In this document: in pieces, positions 1 through 7,614 of the stretch | Numbering within the stretch: position 1 is the stretch's first letter | Layout of the letters: every line of letters begins with the position of its first letter | Assembly (NCBI RefSeq): GCF_003858535.1 | Contig: NZ_RQTJ01000011.1 | Span: forward strand, 18,828-82,827 | Direction of reading: 5' to 3' | Origin: Paenimyroides viscosum | GTDB taxonomy: Bacteria > Bacteroidota > Bacteroidia > Flavobacteriales > Flavobacteriaceae | DNA: 64,000 nt | The notes under the pieces: model-generated | Seen by the model: only the letters and a program-made list of their open reading frames with translations | Databases searched by the model: none | What the model was told of the DNA's origin: nothing | Made by a program: the position numbers and the translations under genes

Positions 1-1539
1 TACTGAACCTAAAAAACCTTTTTCCTGCTCAAAACTATTTAAACCGTCTAATAACCGTTGGTCTGTTGCCGATAATACAGTCGTGTTTTTTGCCTGTTGC
101 TTTATTTCGGTTATTTCTGTTTCGTTTTCAACAACGCTTTCTGTTTCTGCAACCTCAATACTTGTTGTTTCGGTGTTTTCAATAGCATCAACTGTTTCTA
201 ATGATTTTTCAATTTCCACCTCATCCTTATCAGCTACTTCCTTATTTTCAATTGTATTTACTTCTGTTCTTTGGATTACTTGGCTTTTATTGTTTTCACT
301 TATTTTGTCTTTATTCTTTTTACTTCTTTTCCAAAATAAGTAACCCGCTGTAAGCACTAAAACACCTCCTAAAACACTGATCCACAAATTGTATTTACTT
401 ACTAATTTTTGCCATTGCGACGTTATTTTTTTACTTTCTAAATCTTGGTGTAAAATGCTTGTAATGCTTTGCTGTTCTTTTTCAAACTGCCGGTTCAAAG
501 CCATAAGGCTATTAGTAGCATTTAATTGTAGTTGCGGTTGGTTGGTTTCATTGTAATAGGCAATTAAATAATCGTACGCTTCACGTAACTCATAATTTAA
601 AAACTTTTTTTCTTTAAAAAGCGTATCTATTTTTGTAAAATACGCCATAGCTTCGGCTTTTTGGTTTTGTTCCCACAAAATTTTACCCAAATACAGATAA
701 ATAACATGCTTATTGGTAAAATCACCGTTTTGCTCTATGGCTGGTAGTGCTTTGGTAAAAAAGTTTTGTGCCGTAGCATAATCTTTCTGTAAAAAAGCCA
801 AGCCGCCTTTTACATATTCTAAATAAGCAGTTTCTAATTGTTGGTCTTTAGGTTTCAACAATCCAACTGCCCGCTGGCTTTCTTTAATAGTAGCAGCAAG
901 TTTATCTATATCTTTTAACTGCCAATAGGTTCTACTTAAGCTATAAAGACTACTTATATAACCACGTTGGTGGTTGTAGTCTTTTTTAGATTGGTAATAG
1001 TCTTTTGCTTGTGTAAAATAGGTAACCGCTTTAGCATAATGTCGGGTATAGTAATAAATATTGCCAATATCTATACGTACAGCATTTAGGTTATACTGGT
1101 TATTTATTTCTTCGTTAAACGCTTCCGATTCTATGGCGTAGTACAATGCATTTTTAAAATCACGCTTATTATAATAAAACACAGCACTTCTGTTTAAGTA
1201 ACGTCCTTTTATACTGTCGTTGGTACTGTTTTGTACCAAAGGGTGCATTTGGTGGAGCAACAAAGCAGCATCAGCATACGGAATTATAAACGATTTTTTT
1301 TCTAACGCACGATATTGTTCCAATTTATTATTTTCATTCCGCGCTTTTTGATAATATACATCTAAATATTGTAGCTTTTTTTCATTTGAAACCGTATCGT
1401 TTTGAATCACTTCCCAAAGCTTTTTATAAGAATCTGCCGTTGTTTGCCCAAATGAACAAAACGGTAACAGAAAAATAATCCAACAAAGGAATATATTATC
1501 CAATACAGGGAATAAATTGTCCAACTTTTTAAAAAACAT
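1..1539 (-). CDS. TPR-containing AraC-type regulator (3' end outside window)
   Basis: The minus-strand frame from the ATG at 1539 stays open to position 1, so the gene is cut by the window edge. The N-terminus has a hydrophobic segment (residues about 19-28) ending near FGQ. A long helical region with TPR-like Tyr/Ala pairs follows, then one membrane segment at about residues 382-402 and a basic stop-transfer KRSKK. After an acidic linker, the last visible residues (EQEKGFLGS) look like the start of the AraC-type DNA-binding domain of the flavobacterial hybrid regulators, in which periplasmic TPRs and a cytoplasmic HTH share one chain. The HTH itself is not visible, so the class is inferred from architecture. 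The N-terminus contains the odd internal repeat LDNLFP/LDNIF, because a repeat array lies inside the coding start. A histidine-kinase-type TPR sensor is the alternative. Confidence 0.6.
   Translation of the reverse strand, partial: MFFKKLDNLFPVLDNIFLCWIIFLLPFCSFGQTTADSYKKLWEVIQNDTVSNEKKLQYLDVYYQKARNENNKLEQYRALEKKSFIIPYADAALLLHQMHPLVQNSTNDSIKGRYLNRSAVFYYNKRDFKNALYYAIESEAFNEEINNQYNLNAVRIDIGNIYYYTRHYAKAVTYFTQAKDYYQSKKDYNHQRGYISSLYSLSRTYWQLKDIDKLAATIKESQRAVGLLKPKDQQLETAYLEYVKGGLAFLQKDYATAQNFFTKALPAIEQNGDFTNKHVIYLYLGKILWEQNQKAEAMAYFTKIDTLFKEKKFLNYELREAYDYLIAYYNETNQPQLQLNATNSLMALNRQFEKEQQSITSILHQDLESKKITSQWQKLVSKYNLWISVLGGVLVLTAGYLFWKRSKKNKDKISENNKSQVIQRTEVNTIENKEVADKDEVEIEKSLETVDAIENTETTSIEVAETESVVENETEITEIKQQAKNTTVLSATDQRLLDGLNSFEQEKGFLGSV
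1475..1524. repeat. TCCAA direct-repeat array A (20-21 bp period)
   Basis: Three TCCAA words start at 1479, 1499 and 1520, each in the context ATCCAA-GGGAATAAATT, so the period is two helical turns. The array lies in the first codons of the regulator gene that starts at 1539. On the minus strand the unit reads TTGGACAATTTATTCCCTG. Confidence 0.6.
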
Positions 1540-1660
1540 GCATAAATTTTTTTCTAATCTCACAAAAATACAAAAAAATAGCCAACAGCAGCCTTTTACT
1601 TCACAACACACTGATTTTAAAAACAATAAATTAAAAAAATAAAGTTTTAAATACGGATAA

Positions 1661-1730
1661 ATAATCCAAAGAGGGAATAAATTGTCAAAAAAAGGGAGCA
1701 AATTATCCAACCCTTTAAATCCGGATAATT
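1661..1730. promoter_or_regulatory. TCCAA direct-repeat array B, possible operator
   Basis: A second array repeats the same motif between the divergent regulator (start 1539) and the lipoprotein gene at 1817. TCCAA is at 1665, the degenerate TCAAA at 1685 and TCCAA at 1706, again 20-21 bp apart. An inverted half GGATAATTTGT follows at 1723. Location and helical spacing suggest operators for a DNA-binding protein, possibly the adjacent AraC-type regulator. That role is inferred. Confidence 0.4.
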
Positions 1731-1816
1731 TGTTCGCTTGTTGTTTTAAAATCGTTTCATATTTGTAACCGAAACAAAAGCTACCCGGGCAGCGTTATTA
1801 AAAAACTCCGAAAATT

Positions 1817-2404
1817 ATGAAACGATTTTTTTTATATGCTGTAGCAATTACTGCTTTATGCAGCTCGTGCGAAACAGAAGACGAAGTTTTCGCAACAGAA
1901 ACAAACAAACAAAGCAATACTTTGCATCAGGCAAAGGGTGTTAAAGCAAACGATTACCAAACCTATCAAAGTATTTTAAACAGCTTTGCATATAACAACC
2001 AACAAACGCATCAGGAAAACCTGCTGCTGTTTGAACAGCACGTAAACCGGCAAATGCTTAATTACGTACCACAAGAAACATATAAATACGAAATCATAGA
2101 CATCGAACAATTGTTGGTATTACAACAGGTAGATGCCGATTACATTGAAAAGCTTGTTTATACCAAACAAATCAAAGAGGCAATTTACGCAATAATAGGC
2201 AACCGGTTTAACAGTGATATGGTAGAGCTTATTACCAACGAAAGCGAACGTAATTTAATAGAAACCCTGTTTACATTAGACAATAATGGGAATGATGATG
2301 ATTTATGGAACAGAAATAAAACCATTGCCTTTGCTTATGGCGCACAATACAGTTTTACCCAAGCAGTATTGTATGCCGGGGCAATAGAACTATCAGTGAA
2401 ATAG
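1817..2404 (+). CDS. Hypothetical lipoprotein, 195 aa
   Basis: I do not recognise the family. The N-terminus (MKRFFLYAVAITALCSSC) is a typical Bacteroidota lipoprotein signal with the lipid-modified Cys at residue 18. The mature part is polar and helical with many Gln and Asn. The C-terminal 30 residues are more hydrophobic (AFAYGAQYSFTQAVLYAGAIELSVK), which recalls the hydrophobic tails of the lipoproteins further downstream. It is divergent from the TPR-AraC regulator and shares the TCCAA-repeat intergenic region with it, so it may be a target of that regulator. No catalytic motif is visible. Confidence 0.7.
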   Translation: MKRFFLYAVAITALCSSCETEDEVFATETNKQSNTLHQAKGVKANDYQTYQSILNSFAYNNQQTHQENLLLFEQHVNRQMLNYVPQETYKYEIIDIEQLLVLQQVDADYIEKLVYTKQIKEAIYAIIGNRFNSDMVELITNESERNLIETLFTLDNNGNDDDLWNRNKTIAFAYGAQYSFTQAVLYAGAIELSVK

Positions 2405-2441
2405 TAAAGTCTTAAAGTTGAATGTCATAAAGTCAAAAGAT

Positions 2442-2510
2442 CGTCAGTTCGAGCGAAGTCGAGAACCGAAGCTTGTCGAGAAACGTAACCTTTCGAAAAG
2501 CTCAAGATAA
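2442..2510. repeat. Dispersed hairpin repeat, GTCAGTTCGAG family
   Basis: The sequence begins TCGTCAGTTCGAGCGAAGTC and continues with GTCGAGAAAC-type segments. The same words occur at 11668-11743 and 48161-48242. It is a small non-coding interspersed repeat. This copy is the least complete of the three. Confidence 0.55.
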
Positions 2511-2594
2511 ACTAAAGACAATAAATCAAGACATACATTAAGATTACAAAAAATAAAAAACTGAAAAAGAACTATTTACCTATTTGTTTCGGAG

Positions 2595-2622
2595 AACCGG
2601 CAGTCGCGAATGCCGGTTTTAA
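2595..2622 (+). terminator. Hairpin terminator
   Basis: The arms AACCGGCA (2595-2602) and TGCCGGTT (2611-2618) form an 8-bp stem with an 8-nt loop, followed by TTAAC. It lies in the 320-bp gap after the lipoprotein gene, between that gene and the next locus. Confidence 0.5.
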
Positions 2623-2623
2623 C

Positions 2624-2692
2624 AAACAAATTATAAACAACCGATTACAGCGGGTTACCTGTAAAACCAATTTTTAACCGCAGTTTATAAAA
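2624..2692. repeat. Upstream block, copy 1
   Basis: About 70 bp beginning AAACAAATTATAAACA and containing CCGATTACAGCGG and TACCTGTAAAAC recurs at 3856-3927 with few differences. Both copies lie just upstream of a gene with a hydrophobic tail followed by a small membrane gene. The block could be a shared promoter or leader, or a recombination homology. Confidence 0.65.
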
Positions 2693-2725
2693 CAATAAAA
2701 ACAAAACTGCTAAATTTTATTTAAA

Positions 2726-3382
2726 ATGAAAAAATTAATTATTTTTATCGGGATAGTTTTTATATCCTTACCTTTAATTATTAGTTGTAATTCAGATAGT
2801 GATACTGAAGCAACTGAAGTTAAATCTGATAATAGTGTAAACACTTTAAAAAGAGAAAATCTCTCTTCTCTTTTGGCTGAAGATGAAAGTTTTATCACTT
2901 TAATAAAAGTATCAGAAAATGTTATTAACTTTAATAAAGATCAAAGAGAACACTTTGTGGAAAACTTTAATGAAGATAATATACTTAAAGAGGATTCATT
3001 AAATAATGCTTATTTATCTTCAATTACTGGTATTGATGTAGAAGAAATAACTTTAACAAATGAAACGTTAGGAAGAGCTACTACTAATTTACTTTCAAAA
3101 TATCCAGTTTTAGAGTCAATAGAAGCTAAGGAATTAAAATTAATTGTTCAAGATGCTATTAATCAAGCAGAGGAATCAGGACGAGTTGTTTTTTCCGATA
3201 AAGAAAAAAATTGTCGTGCTTGTGCTGATGAAGGCAGATCAGATATGATAGTAGATACTCTTATGGGGGCAGTTGCTGGAGGTTCAATTGGTGGTCTTTT
3301 TGGTGCTTGGATAGGAGGTACACTTGGCTTTTATAAAGCTGCTAATAAAGCTTTAGTTTGTTTGAAAAAATATGGGTGTTAA
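2726..3382 (+). CDS. Lipoprotein with hydrophobic Gly/Cys C-terminal domain, candidate toxin precursor
   Basis: The 218-aa protein begins with a lipoprotein signal (lipobox LIISC, Cys 21). An acidic helical region spans roughly residues 25-150. A short Cys pair (NCRAC, near 165) precedes a strongly hydrophobic Gly-rich stretch (GAVAGGSIGGLFGAWIGG, about residues 182-200) and the end CLKKYGC. The tail resembles pore-forming bacteriocin-type peptides, but I match no named family. It overlaps the next small membrane gene by 11 bp, so the two are co-translated. The pattern of a tailed lipoprotein followed by a small membrane protein recurs twice downstream. A toxin/immunity role is inferred from this layout. 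The gene is AT-rich compared with the housekeeping genes further right. Confidence 0.6.
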   Translation: MKKLIIFIGIVFISLPLIISCNSDSDTEATEVKSDNSVNTLKRENLSSLLAEDESFITLIKVSENVINFNKDQREHFVENFNEDNILKEDSLNNAYLSSITGIDVEEITLTNETLGRATTNLLSKYPVLESIEAKELKLIVQDAINQAEESGRVVFSDKEKNCRACADEGRSDMIVDTLMGAVAGGSIGGLFGAWIGGTLGFYKAANKALVCLKKYGC

Positions 3383-3704
3383 ATTAAAATATAAAAGCAT
3401 TATTATCGCTGTATTATTATTAGCATATATATTATATCCTGTCCAATTTGCTAATAATTATCAAATAAGTACGCCAGAAATAATGATTTGTTATGTTTTA
3501 CTAACATATATAACTTTTAGTATAGTAAAGAAGATAGGTAAAGAAAAATTAGTTCTTTATTATATATATTCAATGTATGTGTTTTCTTTTATATATTTTG
3601 TTGAAAGTTCGTTTATATATCTCATGTTTTTCAACTTTATAACTCATTTATATTATGAATTTCGATATTATATAAATGATTTTAAATTGATGAAAAACAA
3701 TTAA
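3372..3704 (+). CDS. Small multi-pass membrane protein, candidate immunity partner
   Basis: This 110-aa protein is mostly hydrophobic, with about three membrane segments (IIIAVLLLAYILYPVQF, IMICYVLLTYITFSIV and YIYSMYVFSFIYFV). It ends in a basic, Asn-rich tail (FKLMKNN). The start ATG lies inside the end of the preceding lipoprotein gene (11-bp overlap), which indicates translational coupling. I recognise no family. Size, topology and position directly after a toxin-like lipoprotein fit an immunity protein. A general membrane accessory protein is the alternative. Confidence 0.5.
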   Translation: MGVKLKYKSIIIAVLLLAYILYPVQFANNYQISTPEIMICYVLLTYITFSIVKKIGKEKLVLYYIYSMYVFSFIYFVESSFIYLMFFNFITHLYYEFRYYINDFKLMKNN

Positions 3705-3720
3705 TAAATTTTGAAATTAT

Positions 3721-3756
3721 CAAAAAACCTGTATTTTAAAAAGCAGGATTTTTTTG
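3721..3756 (+). terminator. Terminator after the first lipoprotein/membrane pair
   Basis: AAAAAACCTG and CAGGATTTTTTT form an imperfect stem with an A/T-rich loop, ending in a T run. It closes the 2726-3704 gene pair. Confidence 0.5.
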
Positions 3757-3765
3757 ATTTCTATC

Positions 3766-3858
3766 TTTCCCCCCTGCTGGCGAAAGCGTCACGCTTGTAC
3801 CTAACTTAAATTACTTATTTAGTAAGCAAGAGCAATATGCTTGCACTAGCGGGGGAAA
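3766..3858. repeat. Small element with inverted termini
   Basis: The ends TTTCCCCCCTGCT (3766-3778) and AGCGGGGGAAA (3848-3858) are imperfect inverted repeats around about 70 bp with no coding capacity. The interior holds the nearly self-complementary GCGTCACGC. It fills much of the 305-bp gap before the next gene and resembles a miniature inverted-repeat element. Confidence 0.45.
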
Positions 3859-3927
3859 CAAATTATAAACAGCCGATTACAGCGGCATACCTGTAAAACT
3901 ATTTTTTTAACACAGCAGTTTAAAAAA
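3856..3927. repeat. Upstream block, copy 2
   Basis: This is the second copy of the block at 2624-2692. It shares AAACAAATTATAAACA, CCGATTACAGCGG, TACCTGTAAAAC and CAGTTTA. It runs directly into the open frame of the next gene. Confidence 0.65.
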
Positions 3928-4009
3928 CGAATTATCAAATGAATTAGGTTTTGAAACAGAAACTGTTGTAACTAAACAAAAAGCAAAAGTTGTTCAAGCA
4001 AACGAAGAA

Positions 4010-4480
4010 ATGTTTTATATTGATTTAAATGTTAGACAGAAAGTTACTTTTGATATAAATGAGTTAACAGAAATATATAAAGAAGGTAATGTAGAGGTTT
4101 TAAAGGCTCATACAATTGGAGAAAATGCGGATGATCTCATTAAGCACGGGATGTTTCTTGTGAAAAAAAATGGTGTTGTGATTGATGAATTTGTTGTAAA
4201 AACAGATGAAAGTATTCCACATTTAAGAAGATTAGATTTAATGGAGACGGATTTTTCGAGCTTTTTAAGTTTAGATTTTAATTTGGAATCACAATCTACC
4301 GAAGTTACAAATAAAAAACCAAGAAAAAAGATCGGTGACTGTGGTCAAGATGTTATAGATTGTATACAAGATGTTTATACTAATAATGGGTGGGCTTCAG
4401 TTGCTGCTTTCGTTACAACTGCTTTTATTCCACAAACAGCAGTGGTATTTACAATTGTTTGTTACAACATTAATTATTAA
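4010..4480 (+). CDS. Protein with hydrophobic Cys-containing tail; 5' end possibly lost
   Basis: The listed start is the first ATG in frame (156 aa). The frame stays open upstream to 3911 and encodes residues (GFETETVVTKQ, VVQANEE) that are repeated in the pseudogene fragment at 4759-4857. The gene has therefore probably lost its original start and signal peptide through recombination with the upstream block. The C-terminus carries GDCGQDVIDC, then a hydrophobic stretch (WASVAAFVTTAFIPQTAVVFTIVCY) with a third Cys, again a bacteriocin-like tail. A 72-aa membrane protein follows 12 bp downstream. I recognise no family. Whether it is expressed without a signal peptide is uncertain. Confidence 0.5.
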   Translation: MFYIDLNVRQKVTFDINELTEIYKEGNVEVLKAHTIGENADDLIKHGMFLVKKNGVVIDEFVVKTDESIPHLRRLDLMETDFSSFLSLDFNLESQSTEVTNKKPRKKIGDCGQDVIDCIQDVYTNNGWASVAAFVTTAFIPQTAVVFTIVCYNINY

Positions 4481-4492
4481 TATAATTTAATT

Positions 4493-4711
4493 ATGGTTAA
4501 ATATTATATAAAAATTTTATCACCGATTCCTTTATTAATATGGGGAGCTTTTTATGATGGAAAGACGTTTTTAATATTAATGGTATTATATATCATTTAC
4601 AGGCAAATTGTTGACGCCAATAAGTTATATAAAAAAGGGGTCATAACCAAAAATCAAATGTGGTTTCCTTTGCTAAATATAAGATATTTTAAAGACTTGT
4701 ATCTAAGCTGA
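4493..4711 (+). CDS. Small membrane protein, candidate immunity partner
   Basis: The 72-aa protein has about two membrane segments (YYIKILSPIPLLIWGAFY and TFLILMVLYIIYRQIV) and a short basic C-terminal half. It starts 12 bp after the tailed protein gene and is followed by a terminator at 4719-4757, so the two form a closed pair like 2726/3372. I recognise no family; the immunity role is inferred from position and size. Confidence 0.45.
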   Translation: MVKYYIKILSPIPLLIWGAFYDGKTFLILMVLYIIYRQIVDANKLYKKGVITKNQMWFPLLNIRYFKDLYLS

Positions 4712-4718
4712 TGAAGAT

Positions 4719-4757
4719 TTGCTACTATATAAAATAGTTTTTATAGTAGCAATTTTT
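4719..4757 (+). terminator. Terminator after the second pair
   Basis: TTGCTACTATA and TATAGTAGCAA form an 11-bp stem followed by TTTTT. It closes the 4010-4711 pair. Confidence 0.65.
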
Positions 4758-4758
4758 A

Positions 4759-4857
4759 GGATTTGAAACAGAAACTGTTGTAACTAAACAAACGGCGTCA
4801 GTTGTTCAGGTAGACGATGAAACTTTTTATATCGATTTAAACGTACAACAAAACTAA
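4759..4857 (+). pseudogene. Gene fragment homologous to the 5' region of the 4010 gene
   Basis: These 33 codons, ending in TAA, encode GFETETVVTKQTASVVQ and then a segment ending FYIDLNVQQN. They match the in-frame region around 3950-4040 closely (GFETETVVTKQ, FYIDLNV). There is no start codon. It is a leftover piece of a paralogue and shows that this locus has been rebuilt by recombination. Confidence 0.7.
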
Positions 4858-4882
4858 GTAGAACAAATTAAAATTTAACAAA

Positions 4883-5638
4883 ATGAATATTACAAAAAAA
4901 GTAAGAAAAATTACCTTAGGTATTTTAGGAACGGCTATATTAGCATCAGGATTATGGGCTTGTAACAACGACGAAGTAAGCGGTGATAGTCAATTAAACA
5001 ATGCTAGGTCTAATATATCAGTAGCAAGTAAATCTGTAAAAATTGCTCCCGATGAAGTAGGTTATTTACATAATCAATGTATTTTACTAACAGAAAAATA
5101 TTTTGAAGAGAATAATATAAATGTTAAAAATTTAACTATAAAAGAGTATTTAGGAAATATGCTTATAGTTGCAAAAGAAAACTATCCACAACATTTTGCC
5201 GATGTAAAGGAAAGTGATTTACAATCATTTTTTGCCGATTATACTAATTATGGAGATTATACTATTGAGCATCATTTTGAAAATAAGCTAAAAGCTTATA
5301 TTTCACCAAGTACAACAAACAACTCTTTTATTAAATTCGCAGAAGAAAAATTTAGTTTTGATTATTCATATTCTGATCTAGTAATGAATTTTCAAAGGTT
5401 TGAAGAAGAGAATGCTAATGAATTTACAAGTGAAGAAATCTACAGAAACGAGGTCTTTAAAAGTGTTCTTCATAATTCGAATACTTTATGGTCTACTAAA
5501 ACAAAACCTAAGGATCCTACTATAGATATGCTATTTACAGATACTTTGACCGCTGCAATAACTGCTGGACTAGGTCCTCTTGGGGTATTGGCTGGAGGAG
5601 CTGCTTCTGCCATTACATATTATAGAATAACTCAATAA
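4883..5638 (+). CDS. Lipoprotein with hydrophobic Gly/Ala C-terminal tail, candidate toxin precursor
   Basis: The 251-aa protein has a lipoprotein signal (ILASGLWAC, Cys near residue 27) after a basic N-terminus. Residues about 40-205 are helical and charged with no motif I recognise. The last 35 residues are hydrophobic and rich in Gly and Ala (AAITAGLGPLGVLAGGAAS), like the tail of the 2726 protein but without Cys. A 127-aa membrane protein follows after 7 bp, so this is the third lipoprotein/membrane pair of the locus. The toxin role is inferred from the recurring layout. Confidence 0.6.
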   Translation: MNITKKVRKITLGILGTAILASGLWACNNDEVSGDSQLNNARSNISVASKSVKIAPDEVGYLHNQCILLTEKYFEENNINVKNLTIKEYLGNMLIVAKENYPQHFADVKESDLQSFFADYTNYGDYTIEHHFENKLKAYISPSTTNNSFIKFAEEKFSFDYSYSDLVMNFQRFEEENANEFTSEEIYRNEVFKSVLHNSNTLWSTKTKPKDPTIDMLFTDTLTAAITAGLGPLGVLAGGAASAITYYRITQ

Positions 5639-5645
5639 AATTATT

Positions 5646-6029
5646 ATGGAAATTGTAATAAAAGTTTCGGAAGAAGTAATTTTGAACCATTATTTGATTA
5701 CTGATAAGAAAGAGAAATTTTTATTAACAGAAAAGGTTAACATCTTAAAAATAAAAGATGATACAACGTCTTTTTATGTTAAAAATTATTTTACAAAAAC
5801 AAGGCAATTTTATATCAATAATATTACAGAACCTTTAACGTTAAGAAATTTCTACACAATTCAAACAACAATTTCTCTAGCATTGATAATTATTATTTTA
5901 CACATCTTAAGTATGATTCTTAAAAGCAATTTATACGATTCTGTGTTAATGTGGTTTTACATAGTAGTTCTTTCTCTGTTCGTTTATACCTCAACTTTTG
6001 GCAGAAAATATTTTATTAAAATTACTTAA
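5646..6029 (+). CDS. Small membrane protein, candidate immunity partner
   Basis: The 127-aa protein starts with a soluble, mixed-charge half (residues 1-75). Two membrane segments follow (about 76-95, ISLALIIIILHILSMIL, and 100-120, VLMWFYIVVLSLFVYTST) and then a basic end. It lies 7 bp after the tailed lipoprotein and is followed by a hairpin, completing the third pair. Unlike the two other partners it has a sizeable soluble N-terminal half. I recognise no family. Confidence 0.5.
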   Translation: MEIVIKVSEEVILNHYLITDKKEKFLLTEKVNILKIKDDTTSFYVKNYFTKTRQFYINNITEPLTLRNFYTIQTTISLALIIIILHILSMILKSNLYDSVLMWFYIVVLSLFVYTSTFGRKYFIKIT

Positions 6030-6035
6030 AAACAA

Positions 6036-6063
6036 CTTCCACATGAAAGTATTTGTGTGGAAG
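6036..6063 (+). terminator. Hairpin after the third pair
   Basis: CTTCCACA (6036-6043) and TGTGGAAG (6056-6063) form a perfect 8-bp stem. The following sequence is A-rich rather than a T run, so it may be a weak or processing hairpin. Confidence 0.4.
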
Positions 6064-6186
6064 TAATAAAATATTAGAGAACAATTAAGTAGTATAATAA
6101 TTGCTCATAGAAAACTAAAATTCTCCGAGAACAAGTCAATAAACCACAAGATGCTAGCGAGCACGGGTAATAATATTAGATAAATT

Positions 6187-6357
6187 ATGAAAAAATACAA
6201 TAAATTACTTGGTGTTATAGGTGATGTTGCGGTTATATATGTTGGTTATTTAATGTTTACTAGAGTTAGTAATTCAATAAACAACAATGTATATGAGCTT
6301 AATTTTTATATCTTCCTTTTAACATTAGTTATTATAATTCTTTATGTTTTATTATAG
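6187..6357 (+). CDS. Orphan 56-aa membrane protein
   Basis: ATG 6187 opens a 56-codon frame ending at TAG 6355-6357. The product has two hydrophobic segments (LLGVIGDVAVIYVGYLMF and FYIFLLTLVIIILYVLL). It resembles the small membrane partners of the preceding pairs in size and composition but has no lipoprotein partner next to it, so it may be an orphan immunity-like gene. The rest of the 6030-6469 gap is AT-rich and holds only hairpins. Confidence 0.45.
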   Translation: MKKYNKLLGVIGDVAVIYVGYLMFTRVSNSINNNVYELNFYIFLLTLVIIILYVLL

Positions 6358-6418
6358 AATATTCTATATTTTGAAGAATAAAAAGTTTTAAATTATACTC
6401 ACAAAGCAAACTTAAAAT

Positions 6419-6453
6419 ACCCTAACAGCGTTTTAAATGCTGTTAGGGTTTAA
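6419..6453 (+). terminator. Strong terminator
   Basis: ACCCTAACAGC (6419-6429) and GCTGTTAGGGT (6439-6449) form a perfect 11-bp stem with a 9-nt loop, followed by TTAAA. It insulates the 6470 gene from the upstream locus. Confidence 0.7.
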
Positions 6454-6469
6454 ATAAAAAACATCCGAA

Positions 6470-7579
6470 ATGAAAAAATTAACAACATTAGCACTATTGC
6501 TAACCACAACTTTACAAGTCTTTGCAGGCGAAATAAAAATAACGGCAAACCTTACGGGGTTTACAGATACTGCTGTAGTATATTTACTTAGTGGGCAAAC
6601 ACCTATTGCCTACCAAACATTAGCACAAGGCAAAGTAGAACTTACAGCCGAAGTTTCCGAAACTCCTGATACATATGCTATATATGTAGTAGAAAACAAC
6701 CAACCATATTACACCATGTTATTTGTAGCTAATGAAACCATAGAGATTACAGCTGCTAAAGATGATTTTCCGTATCAAGTTAAGGTTAACGGTTCTAAGC
6801 ATCATAATATAAAAGCACAATTAGACGAACTGCAAATGCCAATTCACAAAAAGGGAGAAGCTTTAAAACAGGAAATAACTGCTTTACAACAAACTGCCGA
6901 ATGGCTAAAAATCGAGGTACAAGAAAAATATGTTGGTACAAATGGGTTGGCAAACCAATTAACCAAAGAGTTAAAACAAGTAGAAGCTGATTTTATCTTA
7001 AATAATTTTGATAACGCCTACACGTGGACGTTGTTACCATACAATACCACTGCATTCGATAAAACTTTTTACAAAGCAGTGTATAATAAAATGACCACCG
7101 AACAAAAACAAACAGCATTAGGCAAGAAATATTTATTAGCATCACAAAGCCAGCGCTTAACAAAAGGAGATGCCTTTATTGATATTAATTTGTTAGACAA
7201 AGATTTAAAAGCAGAAAAATTAAGCGATTATTTTAATAAAGATAAAGAATATGTTTTGGTTGATTTGTCATCGGTAAGCTGTCCAAGTAGTAGGCAAGCG
7301 TTCGAAATTACACAAGAACTAACAAAAAACACAGAAAAATTACAAGTTGTTAGTGTATTGCAAAGTCCTGATGTAGCTACTTACCAACAATTTGGTGCGT
7401 ATAGCACTAATAATTGGTCGATAGTTTATGCCGAAGATTTCACGAGAACCGATACTTATATTCAATACCAGGAAAATGTTACTCCCACTTTTTTATTGTT
7501 TGACAAATCGGGAAAATTAATTGATCGTTGGACAGGCGCTATTCATCAACAAAAGTTAGAACAGTATTTAGGTAAATAA
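6470..7579 (+). CDS. DUF4369/TlpA-like exported protein with degenerate CPSS active site
   Basis: The 369-aa protein has a Sec signal peptide (MKKLTTLALLLTTTLQVFAG). Residues about 20-120 form a beta-rich region like the DUF4369 domain often found before Bacteroidota thioredoxin domains. A helical linker follows. A thioredoxin-like fold spans about 235-369, with VLVDLSSVSCPSS near residue 265 and the cis-Pro region NVTPTFLLFDKSGKLI near the end. The second Cys of the usual CxxC is Ser here, so dithiol redox activity is unlikely; a structural or single-Cys role is possible. It is a single gene behind a strong terminator, with no partners that indicate its substrate. Confidence 0.7.
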   Translation: MKKLTTLALLLTTTLQVFAGEIKITANLTGFTDTAVVYLLSGQTPIAYQTLAQGKVELTAEVSETPDTYAIYVVENNQPYYTMLFVANETIEITAAKDDFPYQVKVNGSKHHNIKAQLDELQMPIHKKGEALKQEITALQQTAEWLKIEVQEKYVGTNGLANQLTKELKQVEADFILNNFDNAYTWTLLPYNTTAFDKTFYKAVYNKMTTEQKQTALGKKYLLASQSQRLTKGDAFIDINLLDKDLKAEKLSDYFNKDKEYVLVDLSSVSCPSSRQAFEITQELTKNTEKLQVVSVLQSPDVATYQQFGAYSTNNWSIVYAEDFTRTDTYIQYQENVTPTFLLFDKSGKLIDRWTGAIHQQKLEQYLGK

Positions 7580-7614
7580 CTAGGGTAAGTTGTTTGTTCC
7601 CAAAAAATATAAAA

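Noticed and set aside
83..343. Plus-strand Ser/Phe-rich frame of 86 codons
   Set aside because: It is the complement of the acidic linker and membrane region of the TPR-AraC gene; composition is that of a shadow frame.
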